Assembly (NCBI GenBank): GCA_963377175.1
Contig: CAUJNA010002890.1
Span: 112,501-176,500, forward strand
DNA length: 64,000 bases
Direction: 5' to 3'
Origin: Effrenium voratum
Lineage: Eukaryota > Sar > Dinophyceae > Suessiales > Symbiodiniaceae
Under the pieces are notes generated by a model that had not been told where the DNA came from, made no database searches, and worked only from the letters and a program-made list of their open reading frames with translations. This document shows, in pieces, positions 55,252 to 64,000 of this stretch (positions are counted from its first letter, which is position 1; each line of letters starts with the position of its first letter). Both the position numbers and the translations under genes were made by a program.

Positions 55252-58200
55252 ATGTTGCTGCAAGCCCAGCCAAGTGTCGCAGTTGGAAGCCATGGCCGGA
55301 GTCTCCCGCGGCTTCAAAGCCAAGCGCCGCACAAAGCTTGCGGATCCGCGCCGCGCAGCCGGGCTGTAGCCGCCGGAGCGGCCATTTGTTGGGCCGGTGT
55401 GAGGGGCGCGAGGAGGGATGGCCGGAAGGTGGGGGCGGGGGGGAATGGGGATGCAGGTCACAAGTGCGTTTACAATGCTTTGGCAGATTTTCGCATTTGT
55501 CTGGTCTGTCTTTTGTTTGATCAGGTGATCCAGCTTGGCTTGCTCATCTCGCCTTGATTTGTTTCACCTTTTGCTCCCGGCATTTCGCTGCCAAACCTCC
55601 TGTTCCCCACCTCGCGCCGCCTCCTAGGGCATCCTCCGCCATCATCTTACATCTTCGAGCAGAGTTTGATTATCTTACGGTGTACTCTTCCGCTTGGCGC
55701 CTCCTCCGACCATCCCAAACCAACTCCCCCCCCCCCCCTCCCCCCGTCTCCCCGTCTCCCCGCCGTTCTGCCGCTCGCAGGCGGCCGCGTCGATTCGGCC
55801 GCGGCGGCGCGCGGCGGCCACGGCGAGCGAGGCCGCGGCGGAGTTCCTCAGCTTCGTGGGGCAGACGGGGAGCCCGGCGCACACCGTGCAGCAGGCGAAG
55901 CAGCGCCTGGAGGCGCGCGTCAAGCCGCTCGCGTCACGCCGCGCGTCCAGTTTTTGTTTTGGGGGGTGGAGAGGGGGTGGGGTGGGGGGGTGGGGTGGGA
56001 GGGCACCTGTGCTTCCTGTTGTTTTCTTTTTGGAGGGGTACCTGTCCCTTTTTGTTTGAAGGGTAGTAATGTTGACCCCAGATGCACCAACCCCAGTTTG
56101 AGAATATGGGGTGTTGTCCTCCAAAAGTGATAGATCCCCACTAACCCAGGGATCCCTAGAAATAAACTTGTTGCCCTTCTTTTTCTTTGGTTACCTTGGA
56201 CGACGAGCCTTGCACTGTGGACAAAATCCACTTCGCCCCAATTGGGAAGGATGAAGCCCTACGAATACTGGCACACCGATCCCAACTGGTGCGAAGTAGC
56301 AGAACCAATTCAAGAGCTGGGACAAAGGGTTCCACCGTTTGACTACCCATAGGCTTAAACCCAGGGGTTCTCCTTTAGGGTGAAATCAACCACCGGGTTT
56401 TTGCGTCCTTGCTTGGATGTTCGTTGCCAAACTCAGGTAAGTACGATATAAGTCAGGTAAGTAGGATATAACCATGGCTAAACGACGACCAACCAACTAG
56501 TTACCTCAGGTACAACCAGAGATAGAACCTATTTACCCGACGTTGCTTGGACATCCAAGTAGAGGGTTTGTCCAGGATTTGAGATGAAGGTCGGATGATT
56601 CCTTTCGGATTAGAACCTACTTGCCTTGGTGGCTCCCAGCCATCCGGTTCCTTTACCTTTTAGCCTTTTAGTGGTAGTTTCCGAATTTAGCCCACTAAAA
56701 GTTAGTTTAGCGGGGGATCTTTTGCGGGCAGTCCAGGGGATGTCCTATGGGTCCTTCCATGCTTGGGGCTCGTTTTTCCTATTGCCGGGCTTGGGGGATT
56801 AGGGTTTTAGGGGGATCTGAGGGGGATCTGAAAACGTGCAGCCCAGTTACCCGACGTTGCAAGGACACCTCCACCCTAGGCCCTAGAACCTACCTGACGT
56901 TGCTGAAGGAAGATCACGGCACTTTTTCCGCAGAACCTACCCACCGAGCACCGGGTTTCTGCGTTGGGCTTTGGCAGGCGGCGGGCTTTGTGCAGCTGGA
57001 GGATAGCCCGCCCTGGCCGCTCGGCCAACGGGTTTTGGCCGAGCTTGTGGGGGATTATCTCCGAAAGGAGCTTATGGGCGTGCCTTTCTCTGAGGGTACC
57101 CAACCCTTGTGGTGGTTGCAAAGGACATCCAAAAGGACTTGGTGGTTCCCAGCCATCCGGTTCCTTAGCTTTTTGGCTTTTTAGTGTTTAGTGGTAGTTT
57201 CTATTTAACCCACTAAAAGTAAAACTTTTAGCGGGGGATCTGAGGGCAGGCCAGAGGAGACTCGAAGCCATTTCGGAGGTCCACTACAAAAAAGACAGTG
57301 GACATTTTTTCACGTGGAACCCGCAAAGGTCTTCCGAACCTCAAAGAGCGGTTTGCTTATTTGTTTTTTGTTCCGTGGGCTTTTTGGGTGCCATACTAGG
57401 TCCCCCAGCTAGGTGCCCTTTATCACCCAACTTTTTTGGGGAGGGTTCCCCTACTATAGACTTCAGCAAAAAGGGTACCCTTATTCGAACCTCTCTAGTG
57501 GAGGACCTAGCATATGAGTCTGCAAGAGGGTATGGACAAGAATTTCTGATGCCACAGGTTCCTCTTGGTTCAGATGTGGGCCCTGGATGCTCTTTGGATC
57601 CTAGAACGGGCACCCAGGATTACTCTGCAGATGGAGTTCAAGGAACTGGAGGAATGTTCTTAAAGCATTGGGACGCCCTTTTGTGGGTTCCATATCAAGT
57701 TGGGCAATTGGTGGGTTGATTTGTTTTGCAGGGTATCTACCCCCCCCAACAAAAAAAACACATTATTCAGGGTGACTCTTCCAGGTTTTCGGTGTCTCGT
57801 TTTCGGCGTGTGGGTGAAATCCCAGGAGCCTGACGCCCGGGGGCAAGTACTTTATCACCAAGGAGCAGCACTCCGCGATTTCGTGTTAAAAACCGACGGC
57901 AGGACACACCGGTTCTGCTTGACTCACTCCTGAGTTCCGTTCCGGGCTTCAGCCACATGTTTCGGAGGGGGGGGGGAGGTCCATTTTGGTTGTAAACAGC
58001 AAGTTTGCTTACTTTGTTTGGCCCATCCACGGGAGTTGAGCAGAATCTCCGTTTGGTTCCCCTAAACATATACTTTCCCAACTAGGTTCCCTTTTTGGTT
58101 GCAGCCTCCCTTTAGTCAGGTTGACTGGTCTGTGTTCATTTTTTTCACCAACTACGAAACCGAACCCAAACATCTTTCCACATTAAGACACAACATCTAC

Positions 58201-61200
58201 CAACCAAGAACATCATAATGATCCTGATTGTCCAGAAGCCTGTTTATATCTTAAAGCACCAGCAGCAAAAAACTGCAAGCCCTTGTACATAATTGCTGTT
58301 CATACTAATCCTTTTTCATATTTTTCCCCAACAGCTGAAAGCTATGGGGTCTCTGCCCAGATAGGCTCGTTCAGGGCGGTTTGGAGCAGATTTGAGCAGG
58401 GTTCTGGTGATGCGGTTCCAAAAAAAAACGGGCTGTTGGGGATAGGGAATCCTGTATGGCTATTTGGTTAGGACTGGAACTTTTTTTCCTGAAACGGAAA
58501 GGATTCTCCATCGAACCCACAACAAGTTAAGCATTTGTTGCAAGTGAACCTCCTTGCTTATTTTGCCCAAGCATAAGGGTTTCTATCAAAGAAAGCATGG
58601 CAATATGTTTCAATGGACAACCACTTTGCAGAGGGGTCAACAGCAAGCAATACATGTTCTTATGTTTTCCAAGGGGGCGTCTTCTTTTTTTCTTCTGGCG
58701 TCTTCTTTTTTTCTTCTCGGGCTTCGCCCGCGCCACCGACCTCGGTTCGGTTTTCTGCCGGCGCGGAACCTCGCCACGCCTTCCGCGCCCGCGCAGGAGG
58801 GCACCTCCATTTGCGCCTTCGCGGTGGGGAAGGCCTTCGACCAGAACCAGGGCGGCCGCTCGGCCACGCGAGCGGGGAGTTGGGTCTCACCTTGGTGCCC
58901 AGGCATGGGGGTTCGACTTAGGTCTTTAGCCAGGTTTTTAAGGTGGTTTAGTGGTCGGGTTTCCAGTTAAACTTAGGAGGGGTATTTGTTTTAGGAGTTT
59001 TTCCTTTTTTTTGCTTCCCGGATTTTTTTTTCGCTTTTGGCTTCTTGGCTTCTTGGCTTTTCGGCTTCTTGGCTTTTCGGCTTCTGGGCTTCTGGGCTTT
59101 TCGGCTTTTTGCTGGTTTATGCGGCTTATGGTGGCTTTTTGGCTTGTCGCATCCTCTGCATTCCCAGTTCCTCTTCGGCAGGTGGCGTTTTGGCTTTTGC
59201 GGCTTTTTCGCTGGTTTATGCGGCTTTTGGCGGCTTTTGGCGGCATATCCTTCGGGCTTTTTGGCTTTTGAACCCTTTCATGGGTTTTTGGATTTGGCTT
59301 CCTGCATCATCAGCATCACCACCACCCTATTTGAATCATCACTTCTTCGAACATCATGGGGGGGGGGGACCCCCCCAACCCACCCGCTACTGTTTAGATT
59401 ATTTGCAGAGTAATTGCACCCCTGTTTGAATCAACTCTTCTTCAAACATCATGGAGGGGGTTGCCGCCTCCCCCCGTTACTTTTTAGATTTCTTGCAGAG
59501 ATTGAATTGCACCCCTGTTTGAATCATCACTTTTTCGAGCGCCCAATTTCGCGAGAAAACTGCAAAATACGACATTTTAGGTAATCTGTGTAATTCATGT
59601 ATGTCTGTATGTATGCATTTCTTCGAACATCATAGGGGACGCCACCCCCGCCAACCCTCCCGCTGCCTTTTGAATTCTATCGCACCCTTTCTTGAATCAT
59701 TGCACCCCTACTTGAATCATCAATTCTTCGAACATCATGGGGGGCTGCCGCCCCCCCAGCCCCCCCGCTAGTTTTTAGACTTTTTGGGCCCCCAACCCTG
59801 CTATTTATTTTTTCTTTTTTCTTTTTTTCACTGGGATTGAAATGCCCTCCTGTTTATCTCACTATTTTTTTGTTCTTTTTGCATTTTGTTACACACGATT
59901 TGTTGGTGATGCTAGGGATGTTGGTCGGACGTGCGGGGATGTTGAAAACGAGGCTGGGGATGTTGACGGTCTAGTGCAAACGTCAATTTCGCAAGAAATG
60001 CTGTAAAATACGATATTTTACTGGCCCGAACGGAAAAACAAAAAAAAAAAAAACATAAAACAAATACATCCCAAAACAAATGCGCACCCTTAAACTTAGG
60101 TCTTTGTTGGTTTTTAGTTGGTTTAGTGGTGGGGTTTCCGAATTTCACCCACCAACAGCTGAGCTTCTCGCAGGGGATCGGTAAATCCTGCAACAGTTTG
60201 GTGACTTGTTTGGTCAAACGAAGTGAGGCAGGGGTTAAATTCCTGCTTACCATGGATAAGTGTGAGGAGTGCTTGGTGGGGGATTCCCACATTCCGTACT
60301 GAGAACAAGCAAGTGTAGACACCTAGATGGGTATGCCACTGTATATATATATATATATATAAACTACGAGGGGCGGAAGCGTTGTTAAGCCGCAATATGA
60401 AACGAGGCATCCACCACACACACACAAGAAACACAAAATCGCAAGGCAACAGAGACCTATCTCAATTTCGACCAGCCGACGCGCCGCTTCTGTGCCGACA
60501 CGCTGAAGACCAGAAGCTCCCAATGCCTAGGCGGCCACGCTTGAGAAGACCCCGCCTTTGTGTTTTCCTCCATCAATAGAAGGGGAACCACCTGATCGGC
60601 GTTCGGGTTGATTCGAAATGAACATCTTGTCAGACCCGGCGGATCCATCTACCTGTACAGTAGGTAACCAAGAGATCCACCATTTGAAAACCAAAGGAAA
60701 CTCGTTGGTTACCTTCTACAAGGGCTTGCCTGGATTGACTGCGGGAGAACCACCAAGTAGATTCTTGTTTGTACGCGAGGAACGAGCCTCACCCAACCGA
60801 ATTTGGCGGATGCTTCGCGTTTCAGGCGCCCCGAAGGCCCGCCCCACCGCCTTTCTCGGCCCAGAGGCGCCGTGATCGCGGCGGCGCACACGGACTCTCC
60901 GTGCCTGAAGCTGCGGCCCTGCTCGAAGATGCCCAAGAGCGCCGGGATGCTGCAGGCGAGGGATTTTTTCCATCGCAGGGGTTCTGAGGCAGTTGCCCTC
61001 CCCCTCCCCCTCCCCCTCCCCCTCGCCTCTCCCCCCTCCCCTGCCCCCTGAGCTGACGCCTCGCTGGCGCGAGGTGGGGGTGGACACCTACGGCGGGGGG
61101 CTGTGGCACACCTGGTTCGACCGGCCCCTGGGCGTGGCGGGCAAGGTGGTGGTGCAGACCGCGGAAGGCATGGAGGAGCTGCATAGCGAGCTAGTTTTGC

Positions 61201-63741
61201 GTTGGTTTTCGCCCAGGAAACGAAACGGGGGGGGGGGGTTCTGTCCTCCCAGCCCCCCTGTTCATGGTTGTTGTTGGCAAACATTTTGCATTTGTTCTTA
61301 TTGTGGTGTAGTGATTGAAATCTCCACTTAGATTTTGGCTCCTTTTCCAACGTCCACCAAGTGTTTAGCTCCCAGAGTTCCCCCTCCATTCAAGTGGCCC
61401 TTCAGACAGCGCGCAAAGGAGGAAATGGATGGCCCACGCCACACAGCGGGCAAGTGAGCCGGGTAGGTTTTCAAGGGCGCAGTAAAAATGGGGTCTTTAC
61501 AAAAAGAGCCCAGGATTTAAAAAAGAGGGAGCCGGTAGGTTTTCAAGCGCCCGCCAAAATGATAAAAAAAAAGCCCAGGAGGAAAACAAATTCGGCTCTT
61601 TAGGTAAAGGATTGAAAGAAAGCCATCGGTTCTGGGCCACCAGGGAGGTTTGCGACAGCATCTCGGTGAAGTATGTTGATTTGCCCAGCTTGGTTGATTT
61701 CTTGGGGTCTGACTCAAGAGGGCATCCTTCACTTTTGGGGAACTAGCGTTTGGTAGTCCCCAAATGAAGCCCCAAGCAACCGTCAGTAGCTAAACCCCCC
61801 CTCTCGACGCCTTGCAACTTGCCGTAAATTTAGTCAACCGCCCCTAAGTCATCATAGTACCATGTTCATCAATTCACCCTATTGACAAATGCTATTTCCC
61901 CCCAAATCCAACCCCTCAGCACTAAATTGTAATTAGGCTGCAACTAAGCGAATACTAAACCAATACTTAACCAATACTAAACCAATACTGAACCAATACT
62001 GAACCAATACTAGGCCGCAACTAAACCAATATTCAACCAATAAGCCAATACTAAACCAACACTTCACAAATACCAAACCAATACTGACCCAATGCTGAAC
62101 CAATACTGAACCAATACTAGGCCGCAACATTATTCAACCAATACTAGGCCGCAACTAAACCAATATTCAACCAATACATACCTTGTTTGCTTTCGGCGAT
62201 TCTTTTTAAAACAACTAAGTTTGGCAGAAGACAAATCCGATGCAACTGTTAGGCGTTTAGGGCATTTGACGCATTTGTTCAAAAGTCCTCTTCCCCCATT
62301 TCCTTGTCCCATCTACGAGTCCGGGCGGCGCAGCGCAGGCAGGACCGAGGTCGTGGTGCGGCAGTTTTTTCTGTTGGGCAGCCTTTTAGTGTTTAGTGGT
62401 AGTTTCCAGGAAAATTGAGGGCAGCCCAGATACCTGTCAGGCGGCCCCTCCGGCTTTTGGTCTGAAAAGCACAGGAGCGACTGGTCCGCGTCGAGAAGCC
62501 GCTTTGCCTGATCCCAAACCTGGCGATCCATCTGCTGACGCAGAAGGAGCGTGAGGGCTTCGCGCCGAACAAGGACCGTTGAGTACAAACGTCGAGCTCG
62601 TCATGGGTCGGCGTCTGTTTTTTGCGCGTGGTCCTGTTTTAGGGAAACCCAACTTTTGGTTGGTCTTCCTGAGCAAGCAATAATTTCGGTTACTTTTTTT
62701 GGGCCGGAAGTGAGATAAACATGGAGCTTTATTCGTAAGCTCTCTTTTTTAGGGAACCCCGACTTTTGGTTTGGTTTTGTCCGGGGAAACTGGGGGATCT
62801 CCGAATCCATGTTGGGGTTTCCTATTTTCAACGCAAGCCCAGATCAGTGGCTAAACATCTCATCGTTCACTCCTAGCCCCCAACCCGGGTTCCATTTGTT
62901 GAGCCCCGGAAAGTTTGGCCCTTGAGTTGGGAATCCTTGATTTGGCTTTTCACCACCTGCCGCCTTGGTACTTATTGGGCTCCTTATACTAGGTCCTCTA
63001 CTTGGGGGATGTCTTTTTTCGAGGCGGCTTCTTCTTTTTGTGGTTTTTCGGGTGGACACCACCACCATTTGCTGGAAGACACACCCACTTGGAGACAATT
63101 TTAAAGGGGATCCAAAAAGGCAACCCGGGTGAATGGACAAATAGACTTGGACCTGGGACACGTCATGGGGATCCCAACAAAAGGGAAGCCCGGTACATGG
63201 ACCAATAGACTGAAAGACCTGAGGCCCCCTGAGCATCTCTAAGATTTGCTTTTGAGCCACGCCCAGCCGGATGCGTCTCTTTTCGAGGCTACCGCAGCCT
63301 TTGATGCTTTCGCCGAAAGGAGAGCCAAGGAATCCATTTTGGGGCGCCCCGACAACAAGACACGGCCCAGGTGTGGTTGTTGGTTTCAACGCAACCGGAA
63401 GATTCTTCAAGGGGCCATCGGGTACGTCAGGGAAGTGGATAAGCCTGGTTCTACCCCCAACCAAATCGAGCCTTGTATGACCATGGCAACTTGTAACCAT
63501 GGCTTCCTGGTTATAACCCAACCAAATCGAGCCTTATAACCATGGCTTTTGCGGGTTACCGTGGTTATTACCCATTTACCTGGCATGCAATGCCACATTT
63601 TTTTAATTTTATTTTTTGCGGGTTTCCATGGTTCTACCCGGCTTGCCCCACCGAGCTGCTGCCCGACCGAGTTCCCCCGCTTTCTTTTTTTTGTCGGCGC
63701 GAAAAACGAATCGAAGGAAGTGGAGCTGCAGCCGGTGCTGT
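55252..63741 (+). CDS. Aspartyl aminopeptidase (peptidase family M18), 5' part of the gene
   Basis: M18 enzymes are zinc exopeptidases that remove N-terminal Asp or Glu, usually as cytosolic dodecamers. Exons: 55252-55428, 55781-55912, 56978-57018, 57826-57874, 58797-58851, 60867-60955, 61074-61187, 62475-62573 and 63717 to about 63741; the rest lies beyond the window. After about 75 Arg/Ala/Ser-rich residues (a possible targeting extension; the start is provisional) come the family landmarks in order: [49 protein letters not shown] (His about 159 is the first zinc ligand), [34 protein letters not shown] and ELQPVLC. Spacing agrees closely with the human and plant enzymes. Remaining zinc and catalytic residues would be downstream. 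Donors: one GT, five GC, two GA. About 252 of roughly 470-500 residues are visible. Confidence 0.9.
55913..56977 (+). other. Intron 2 of the aminopeptidase gene, packed with elements
   Basis: Donor GAG|GCGCGCG, acceptor TTTGGCAG|GCGGCG. It contains a family I relative (56067-56150), a family G relative (56215-56300), a family B element (56413-56563) and a family F copy (56636-56735). Confidence 0.7.
57139..57255 (+). mobile_element. Family F element (type copy)
   Basis: Shared block GTGGTTCCCAGCCATCCGGT, TTTTAGTG-TAGTGGTAGTTTC, ACCCACTAAAAGT and GCGGGGGATCTGAGGGCAG. Others: 3010-3140, 21755-21790, 30045-30145, 56636-56735, 58925-58980, 60100-60180 and 62380-62430. It lies in intron 3 of the aminopeptidase gene. 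Confidence 0.65.
57397..57510 (+). mobile_element. Family A element with CATA duplication
   Basis: From CTAGGTCCCCCAGC to AGTGGAGGACCTAG, flanked by CATA (57393-57396 and 57511-57514). Inside intron 3 of the aminopeptidase gene, so here it is a passenger, not a splice unit. Confidence 0.8.
58318..58400 (+). repeat. Family H repeat, copy 4 (partial)
   Basis: Starts ATTTTTCCCCAACAGCTGAA and keeps GCCCAGATAGGCTC, then diverges. In intron 4 of the aminopeptidase gene. Confidence 0.75.
58852..60866 (+). other. Intron 5 of the aminopeptidase gene with two minisatellites
   Basis: It holds a GGCTTCTTGGCTTTTC-type minisatellite (about 59033-59245), a degenerate tandem array of about 95-100 bp units (59325-59775) that repeat CACTTCTTCGAACATCATGG and GAATTGCACCCCTG, a family F copy (60100-60180) and a TA run (60340-60361). 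Open frames across the first array are Phe/Leu/Gly-rich artefacts. Confidence 0.7.
61936..62180. repeat. AACCAATACT minisatellite
   Basis: Irregular tandem AACCAATACT units mixed with ACTAGGCCGCAACTAAACCA segments, about 240 bases, in intron 7 of the aminopeptidase gene. Confidence 0.9.
63415..63595 (+). mobile_element. Family C element, expanded copy
   Basis: Starts GCCATCGGGTACGTCAGGGA and ends TTACCCATTTACCTGGCA. The inner segment ACCCAACCAAATCGAGCCTT occurs twice. In intron 8 of the aminopeptidase gene. Confidence 0.6.
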
Positions 63742-63779
63742 GCCCCCCCTGCGGCCTTGAACTAGGAGGCGGGTGATTC

Positions 63780-64000
63780 TGGGGGGTTGATTCCTCCAGA
63801 GGTTAGAAGAAGTTGGTACCCAACTTGTTTCTGGACGTCGATTTTAGTAGGGGACCCCGAACCCCCCCAAAAAAGAAAGGGTGAGAAAGGGAACTGCTGG
63901 GGGACCCCTTTGGTAAATGGAATAACTCTAGGGGTTGATTCCTGGTCCATTGTTTTCAACCATGGTTCTTTGCAAACACCGGCGGATTCCCCGGGGTTTT
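63780..64000. mobile_element. Reverse family A element next to a truncated family D element
   Basis: GAGGTTAGAAGAAGTTGGTA, TTTTAGTAGGGGACCCCGAA and GCTGGGGGACC are the family A phrases in reverse complement. From about 63930, CTAGGGGTTGATTCC begins a family D copy cut by the window edge. Confidence 0.7.

Noticed and set aside
59033..59430. Phe/Leu/Gly-rich open frames resembling a membrane protein
   Set aside because: They translate a CTTGGCTTTTCGG-type minisatellite inside an aminopeptidase intron.

Overview
This is nuclear DNA of a photosynthetic (peridinin-type) dinoflagellate. Three things point there. First, a plastid presequence with an F-V-x-A-P motif sits behind a relict of the dinoflagellate spliced leader. 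Second, short GC-rich exons are separated by introns whose donors are GT, GC or GA and whose downstream exon always starts with G. Third, gene-like sequence is found only on the + strand, in a background of microsatellites and many families of short inverted-repeat elements. Nothing bacterial (operons, ribosome-binding sites) is present, and species cannot be named from the sequence alone.

Layout. Positions 1-1355 are non-coding with elements and a GCTT/GCCT repeat. Positions 1356-6800 hold a relict spliced leader followed by a 12-exon gene for a 439-residue, highly charged plastid-targeted protein of unknown function. From about 7 to 44 kb the sequence is mostly repeats and element-derived DNA, with scattered short GC3-rich + strand exons that I could not join into named genes. 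This stretch includes two probable retroelement scraps (15.5 and 40.0 kb), an 880-bp pyrimidine microsatellite (13.6-14.5 kb), an 1.6-kb minisatellite (25.8-27.4 kb) and a 10-bp repeat (35.8-36.0 kb). From 44.7 to 55.0 kb a denser series of exons probably forms one further gene of unknown function, interrupted by a 1-kb TGTGTC array; it may end at 54981. From 55252 to beyond the right edge lies the 5' part of an aspartyl aminopeptidase (peptidase M18), whose nine visible exons match the family from the N-terminus to just past the first third of the protein.

The main biological story is intron gain. Many introns are, or contain, short non-autonomous inverted-repeat elements (introners). At least sixteen recurring families are listed. 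Several copies keep 4-5 bp target-site duplications, and in the clearest cases the duplication itself supplies the splice donor (GCAC gives a GC donor, GTGG gives GT) while the element end supplies the acceptor AG. One intron of the plastid gene is two elements in tandem in a single GTGG target, leaving three copies of GTGG. Elements also sit inside other elements and in longer introns. In the two gene models, 14 of 19 donors are GC or GA.
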